Positions 57,218 to 64,000 of a DNA stretch of 64,000 nt are shown piece by piece. The stretch's first letter is position 1. Each line of letters begins with the position of its first letter. The stretch is from Paraspadella gotoi (lineage: Eukaryota > Chaetognatha), in NCBI GenBank assembly GCA_051294375.1, contig JBJCIZ010000239.1:6425996-6489995 (forward strand), written 5' to 3'. Below the pieces are notes generated by a model. The model had not been told where the DNA came from, did not search any database, and saw nothing but the letters and a program-made list of their open reading frames with translations. The translations under genes and the position numbers were made by a program.

Positions 57218-59862
57218 AACAGAACGGTTCAATATAAGCAGTCCCCTGAGCTTCGGATCAGGCTGTAACACCGAGTTACAGGCGGGTTAAGCGCCCCGTC
57301 CCTCTAAACTGCTAGGCGACCACCGGCTAGAACCCCGGACCTTTGGGTTGGGAGGGAATGACTTGCCTCCAGCACCAATGGCCGCTGATGAACGTTTGTT
57401 GGTGGATTTTCGTCCACCATATAACAAACATATAAAATTGTAGAAGACGAAAATAGTTGGAATAAAAATATGAAGAAGGTGAAGAATTGTGACGACGAAA
57501 AGAAGTAGAAAGAAGAAAAAAAAAAAAGGGAAAATAAATTAATCCCCCCCCCACCGCCCCCTTCCATTTCAACCTTTTCCTCACCTTTTCCTCACCTTAA
57601 TACCTTCTCGTCCTCCTCTTGGGTCGGTGCAGCTTCACCTCCAGGATGTAACCCGACCCGTGCTTCTGCTTGAGATGCTGCGACGTCCGATCGTGCGGAG
57701 CCGACCGCGCATCACGATCCCGATGCGCGAGCAGAGGGCGTCCGCTTCCTCCATTGCGTGGGTGGTGAGAATGGCGCCGCGGTGTTTGCCTGCCAAGTTT
57801 GTGGAGTAAGAGTATACATTTAAAGTTTTTAAGAAAATAACATTTTTTAAAAAAAAATTTTTGAAACCGTTTTTTTTTATTCCTTGTAAAAATTGTTGAT
57901 AAAGAAAATATAAAAAAAATATATCTAGGATGAAATTAAAAATTCATGGATTTAAGAAAGAGAAACGGGGCGCCATCGGAAAAGAGAGCCGTATTTCCCG
58001 ACACCTGAGCAGGCGTTGTGAATCAAGTCCCACAAGACTCTCTTGGAGGCGGAGTCCTATCCCGTCGAGGGTTCGTCCAACAACAGCACTTGAGGTTCCC
58101 CCAGCATCGCGATGGCGAGAGAGAGTTTGCGACGGGTCCCGCCTTTCGAGTTTATGTGTGGGTTGGGTTGGGGAGAGGGGAGAAGGGAGAAAATAGAGGA
58201 AATAAAAGGTAAGGACGGGCAAGGTGTAACATAGAGAGAACAACTGGTAAGTTCGGGGTGTTGCGCCGCAGTGGCTTTTATTCGTGGACGCTTTTCTAGA
58301 TGATCACGTGACTAGACAACGTGATAAACATATGGACAACGATTTCTAATGGTTACTACTTAATTGTGAAGTTTTAACTTAAGAAAAAATTAAGTTGCTT
58401 TGATTTTTTTGATAACGTGAACGTATTTTTATATGAAAATGGTACAACCAATATAATGATCCATTCATACAATAAATAAGTTTTCTTGGCCCGGACTTTG
58501 GACAGGCTATGGTGGTTTAAGGCCTTCATCACTCTTACAAGATAATGACTGAGCAAGCTTTCAATCAAAAGACTCTCTCACAGTCTCGTTAATTCACCCC
58601 AGAGTAACTGGCTTCCCTATCAATGAAGTGTAATAATACTTCAAAGAATGTTTCAATTGTATATAAAAGGACCACTCTATAAAGTATTAGATGCGGGAAT
58701 ACTATATTCTATTCCACACTAGAATCAAAATACATGTGACTGCGCAAGAAGGATTTTTAATATAATCTAATATTTAAAGGGAATCCTCTTTTCAATCAAT
58801 TTGAAACATTCTTTGAAATATTATACCATTTGATTGATAGGGAAGTACTCTGGGAGTAAATAAACGAGACTGTGGAGAGTCTTGATTGAAAGCTTGCAGG
58901 GACCTGCTATATCATTATCTTGTAAGAGTGATGGAGGCCTTAACCCAAAGCCTGTCCAAAAGTCAGAGGCAAGATAGCTTATTTTATTAAATGAATGAAT
59001 TATTTTTTTATATTGGTTGTACCAATTTCATACCATACCAGTATGCTAAGTATTAAGCAAAAATGACCAAGTATTTTATGAATTACGCGGCATTTCATTT
59101 CTAAACAACTTAACCACCTTATCCCCACACACACAAACCACCCGAGAGCGACTTGGCGGCGTGTCGCGTTCTTGGTGATCCTCAAAGCCTCCGTGATCTT
59201 CCTGGCCAGATACTTGGCCTCCGACTTGGGGATTCCGCGGACCGAGAGCGAAGTCGACGATTTGTTCTCTCGACGCCGAAGTTGTCGAAGAGGGCGTCGA
59301 ATTGTGGGACGTAGCCCATCGCCTTGGGGGGGGGGTTGAAAGAGAGAAGAGAAGAGAAACGAAAATTAAAAAAAATATTAAAAAATGAATAAAAGAATCT
59401 ATTTTTTTTTCTCTTTTGAAACGAACCCAACCGCAATTTTTTCTCCTACATTGATAAAAAGTTTAAAGAGATGGTTATGAAATTAGATTGAATTTCTCAA
59501 TCTCATTTACATATTGCAGTATAAATATAATATCAATTCCGTTTTGCTTCTCTCATTTCATGCATATCTAAAAGAACCTCGCCCACCCCCTCTCAAACTT
59601 TTCTCCCACCACTTTAGCCCCCCCCCCCTCAATCGTTACCTCCAACGCCCGAGCTTGGAAGTCGTGATGGGATGTCCTCCAACGATGACCGTTCCGCTCG
59701 AAGGCGGCGTCGATCCGATGATGATGTTTTGCGTCGTGGATTTCCCGGCGCCGTTGGGACCCAAGAGGCCGAAGACCTCTCCGCGTCGAACGCAAAAGTC
59801 CATCTGATCGACGGCCTTTTTTACCTCCACCACCTTTAGAGATTGGTAATAGGCATGAACAG

Positions 59863-60509
59863 TAGGGTGGAGTGATGAAAAGATTGAGTGATTGAATATT
59901 ATTTTTTTTGCTTATAATCAATTAATTTTAAATCTTCAAATAAAACTGTTTTTGTTCCTAAATTTTTTTCAAAATTTTTTTTTAGCATAACAGTATAGTA
60001 AATTAAATTTATTTATGGAGTAATATCCTTATAAAATCGTGAAATTTCAAAATAATTTTTTCTTTTTAAAAACAGATTTGGATTCACCGTAAAAAACTAA
60101 AAAAACTTTTTTATAAAATATGTTATATGATATTTTAATGTTTGGATTACAAAAAATGACTAAAACGTTTTTAACATATATAAGTTTCTATACAGAAATA
60201 AAAAATCATGAATTTTTATTTTTTCTCCGTTTTTTAAACGCTGAAGATGACAGAATTTTTGATAACATATTTTATATTTTGATTCACCTTTTTATGAAAA
60301 AATCTGAACTTTATTAAAAATATTAAAAAAATTATTTTTAAAATTTACTATTTTATAAGATTATTACTACAATATATTTATATTTTACTATTCTGTTTCC
60401 AAGACAATATGAACAAAATATTTTTTACTAATTAATCAAACTATCTCACATTTAAATATCCTTGTTCGATTATTCAAATAATTTTTTTGTTCTTGAGTGC
60501 TCCACTCTA
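59863..60509. mobile_element. hAT-type MITE in ABCA5-like intron (copy B)
   Basis: Same ends and the same ATGAACAG target duplication (59,855-59,862 and 60,510-60,517) as the element at 51,032. It was therefore duplicated with its surroundings, not inserted independently. Confidence 0.9.
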
Positions 60510-60711
60510 ATGAACAGGTTAAAAACTAGAAGTCTTTCAAATAGATAATGGTAAAGTGACTGTTAATAATATGAAAATGAAATAGTTTTAAGATTTATCT
60601 AATAGATAAGCGCCCACATCTATAAGCATTTATGCATTTCTAAGTAATTCATCACTTTCCACTTATCATTCTTTTCTTAATATCATTCCATTTTTATCAT
60701 TTTATCTTCCA

Positions 60712-60716
<5 letters not shown>

Positions 60717-60769
<53 letters not shown>
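60717..60769. repeat. (CT)n microsatellite (copy B)
   Basis: Counterpart of the array at 51,888-51,938, followed by a small CT-rich expansion. Confidence 0.9.
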
Positions 60770-60772
<3 letters not shown>

Positions 60773-61279
60773 TCTCTCATCTCTCCACACCTTCAACATC
60801 TTCCTCCTCCTAAAGTATTTCTTCAAATTCTTAACGATAACACGGGCCAGATCTTCGAGTCTGCGCGGAGATCCAACGCCTCCACGTAGCGTCGCTCCGC
60901 CTCCACAATCCGGGTCGATTCCTCTGCCCATGTCCATGGAAGATCGGATCGAGAGCTTGCTGAAGACCGGATTGGATTGGGGGGGGAGGGAATGGTACGC
61001 AATAGGACGGAACTCGGTCGGCCTCGTGACGTCATTGGTCGTTCTCTTTGCGAATTGAATGATAGAGAAATGAAATGAACGATAGAGACAGACTTATTTT
61101 GGGCTTTTGATTATTTGGCCATTGATTTTTTGGGCTTGAACCTTCGGCCGTTCGGCCATAAACTTTCGATCTAAACTCTTTCTTAGAAATGGGAAACTAG
61201 TTCGAAGGCCTTCCATTAATTGATGTAATCCATTATCTTTTTTTCTTATTACTTCTCGAATTTTATTATGATATATATA

Positions 61280-61850
61280 TTAAGGCGTGTGAAAGTTACA
61301 TACAAGATCTAAAGTCAATTATGAACAACATACCATCAGTGAACATTATTTAAAAAAAATAATTTTTATTTTTTATTTCGCTAGTAGGCTATATTTATAT
61401 ATAGTACTATCCTTATAAAATGAAAAAATTTCAAATAGCTTTTCTTAATTTTGATTGCAGATTTGATTCCTCGTCAAAAGTTGATAAAAGAAATAAAATC
61501 ATTTTTAAAATTCTTTCATAGTGGGTAAAATTTAAAAAACTATATTAATATATAAAAAGTTAAATTTTCAGTTAAAATATGCTTTTTCTAATTTTTGACC
61601 CACTTAATGAAGGAATTTTTCAAAAGAGTTATATCTTTATCAACTTTTTATGACGCTCCAAATCTGCAAAAAAATCTTAGAAAAAACTGTTTGAATTTAA
61701 TATTTATTGGTTTATACAGTATAAATTGCCTACTGCGTAAATTGTAAACATTTATTCTAATTTTTTTTATTAATATAGTGTTGTCATTCCTCACTTTTAG
61801 AATTTTAATAAAGTTAAATTTAGCAATTTTACTACGCTTATATATATATA
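61280..61850. other. AT-rich segment present only in copy B
   Basis: Falls where copy A has 148 N. No open frame or terminal repeats were recognised. It ends in a TA array and then a CT array. Confidence 0.5.
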
Positions 61851-61853
61851 TAT

Positions 61854-61896
<43 letters not shown>

Positions 61897-63793
61897 AACG
61901 GCACCCTTAGCCGCATCCTTGACGGATAAAGGGTTTGATTTGTTCGGCATTCTGCGACAAGATGAGGAAAGGAAAGAAGAAGAAGGAAGAATAGGAGGAA
62001 GAAGAGGAAGAAGAAGAGGAAGAAGAAGAGGAGAAGAAGAAGAGGAAGAATAGGAGGAAGAAAGGAAGAGAGAGAGAGGAAGAAGAGGAAGAAGAAGAGA
62101 AGGAAGAGAGGAAGAAGAAGAGAGGAAGAAGAGGAGGAAGAAAGAGAAGAAGAGAAGGAAGGAGAGGAGGAAGAAAGGAAGAAGAAGAGAAGGAAGAAGA
62201 GGAGGAAGAAGAGGAAGAAAAGAGAAGGAAGAAAGTGGAAGAAGGAAGGAGAGAGAGAAGGAAGAAGAGATAAAGAAAGGAGGAAGAAGAGGAAGAAGAA
62301 GAGAAGAAAGAAGAGGAGAAGAAGAAGGGAGGAAGAAGAGGAGGAAAAGGAGTAGGGGACGTAATAAAAAACAAACAACGAGATATCGGATATGGTAATC
62401 GGTAGAGATTACAGAGTGAAACCTTTTAAACGAAATGTACAGATATCCAATGAAACTGCAAATCTCCTTTCTCCCATCTTTTTCTTTCCTCTGTTTCTCC
62501 TCCTATTCTCCTTTCCTCCCTTCCTCTCCCTTCCTCATCATTTTTCCTCCACATCTCTTCCTCTCTTACCTCCCTCTCTTCCCACATTACTTTCTCCTTC
62601 CCTCCTCACTTCTTTCCTCCCCATCTTCTCCTCCCTTCTCCCTTCTCCCCTCCCTTCCCCCACACCACTCCTCCTCGCTCTCTCACCTTATTATCCCCGG
62701 ATCTGAGTGAACGCCTCGGAAACGTTTCCAAGTTATCGGCGAATTGGCGCTTCCTTCCCGCGTTCGCGTCACCCTCGAGCTTCCGGAAGGGATCTTTACT
62801 TTCAACTCTTTGTCGTCTGTTGTCGTCCTTGTCGTCGTTGTTGCTGTTGTTGTTATAAACGTTGTCGTCGTTGTTGTTGTTATAAACGTTTGTCGTCGTT
62901 GATGTTGTTGCTGTTGCTGTTTTTCCTCTCTTCATTTTTACATCGACGTAATAAATCATCATCCTCATCATCTTCATCTTGCTCAGTTTCGTAATTCTGC
63001 CCAAAAACAGACGACGACAAAAAAATTAATATCATTATTAGTATAATTATTAAAAATATTAATAATTCAAAATATAAAAAATATTAGCTAGTGAGACAAA
63101 TGATTTTAATTATACAATTGAAACAACTCTGGGAGTGAGTGAGAGTATTGATTGAAAGCTTGCAGAATAATTAATTAATTAATTAATAAATTGATTGAAA
63201 GCTTGCAGGATCCTGCTAAGGTATTATCTAGTGAGAGGTCATGAATAAAAAAATAATATTAATTAATTAATTAATTAATTATCTGATCACTGCTGCACCG
63301 CTGTAGAAAATGTTTAATTATTTTCTATGCCAGAGTTGAGGCAAAGGATCGTGGGCAGATCCGGAATTGTTTGCTCAATCTTGTTTAACTAATGTTTAAC
63401 TTTTATGCCGTTTGACCAATTTCATATCATAATTGCATGTTGTGATTAGTGATTTAGTAGTGATTACAAATTTCATTGTCGGGCTTACAGTGTTAACCCA
63501 CGAGTCCACGTTAACCTACCCCATCCCTCCCTCCTCTCAACCCCTCCCCCTTTCCACCTCTACCCCTTCCCCCCACCACCACCCCACCACGCTCACCGTG
63601 ATCTGTTCGCTTCTTTTCCTCGCAATATTCTTCTCCGCCTTCTCCACGACGGCTTCCGTCTAAGGACGACGTCGTTGAGGGAAGAACAAGTTCCTCGAGT
63701 CTTGAGATAGATCTGATGATCGGAAGTAGGAGAAGGTCCAGAAGGATCCAGAATACTGTCGTCATGTTGGCGATGATGAAGAGATGTCGTCGC

Positions 63794-64000
63794 CTGGGAA
63801 GGGGGGGGGGTTGAGGGGAGAGAGTTACCGGCGGGTAGGGGGGCGGGAGTAAGAAATAGAGGGGGGGGAAAAAGGACATTGTGGCGGTATATTCAAGCTG
63901 CCTCGCCTCCAGCTTCATTCGGCCAATCCCCTTGGCTCGGAGGGGGAATGCACCATCCCTAGCGTGCGCTCTAAGCAAAGTAACGACTTCCTTCTGCCAA
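63794..64000. other. Right edge of window
   Basis: G-run-rich intron DNA to about 63,880, then a GC-richer segment whose minus strand is open (phrases VTLLRAHARDGAFPLRAKG, GRMKLEARQLEYTATM). It could be a further ABCA5-like exon or a repeat; I cannot decide. Confidence 0.3.

Larger units (their letters stand above)
54129..63515. repeat. Second copy of the segment 45,250-54,103
   Basis: Exons, introns, SINEs, the MITE with the same target duplication, and the foldback element are all in the same order and orientation. Differences are mainly one- or two-base indels in homopolymers and repeats, plus the extra 61,280-61,850 segment that falls in the copy A gap. Confidence 0.92.
56857..63793 (-). 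pseudogene. ABCA5: ABCA5-like transporter, copy B, frameshifted by small indels, with an extra upstream exon
   Basis: Exons corresponding to copy A: 62996-62687, about 61951-61900, 60959-60791, 59833-59640, 59322-59142, 58142-58005, 57789-57596 and 57110-56857. Walker A (GPNGAGKST) is intact at about 59,745-59,770. Other exons have one-base gains or losses, for example near 59,245-59,270 (Q-loop exon), 58,058 (before Walker B), 57,689 and 57,018. Upstream only in this copy, 63,793-63,597 encodes a membrane segment (ANMTTVFWILLDLLLLPII) and then TEAVVEKAEKNIARKRSEQI, ending in ACG|GTGAGC in phase 0, which joins the Asn/Asp-rich exon. One extra base near 63,660, or a very short intron, separates the two parts. 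Probably the same gene as copy A, badly polished, rather than a true pseudogene. Confidence 0.75.

Noticed and set aside
54129-63515. A genuine second ABCA5 paralogue
   Set aside because: Introns, mobile elements and even the MITE target site are shared, and differences are dominated by small indels. This fits a duplicate of the same locus or allele, not an old paralogue.

Overview
The window is nuclear DNA of an invertebrate animal. It has short spliceosomal introns with GT-AG ends and GC-rich exons in AT-rich flanks. It also has long GA/CT microsatellites, tRNA-derived SINEs, a hAT-type MITE and broken Ty3/gypsy retrotransposons. The proteins are animal orthologues, but I could not place the species. 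There are seven runs of N. Many repeat copies differ by scattered single-base indels, which looks like an under-polished long-read assembly.

Region 1 (1-18.7 kb) is a gene-dense block with seven genes, all on the minus strand. In transcription order they are mL49 (mitochondrial ribosome), SAC1 phosphoinositide phosphatase, FAM32A, V-ATPase subunit e, DR1/NC2-beta, ceramide synthase and a ZFAND4-like ubiquitin/AN1 protein that runs off the left edge. Exon phases agree at every junction I placed except one missing exon in ZFAND4. SAC1 ends in a KxKxx retrieval motif and a UGA, followed by 98 open in-frame codons. Six of the seven genes have a splice-acceptor-like AG a few bases before the start codon.

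Region 2 (18.7-39 kb) has no host gene I can support. It is a patchwork of dispersed repeats: two large indel-riddled duplicated blocks, a 49-bp minisatellite, SINEs, and two or three Ty3/gypsy fragments lying in inverted arrangements. A hAT-type MITE with an 8-bp target duplication sits inside one gypsy reverse transcriptase.

Region 3 (39.1-46.1 kb, plus strand) is a 14-exon gene for a 526-residue type II membrane glycoprotein that I do not recognise. It meets, tail to tail, the C-terminal half of an ABCA5-like ABC transporter on the minus strand (47.97-53.58 kb).

Region 4 (54.1-63.5 kb) is a second copy of about 45.2-54.1 kb, split from the first by a gap. Copy A keeps all ABCA5 frames; copy B carries frameshifting indels. 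It is either an uncollapsed second haplotype or a very young tandem duplication. Only copy B continues upstream into a membrane-segment exon at 63.6-63.8 kb.
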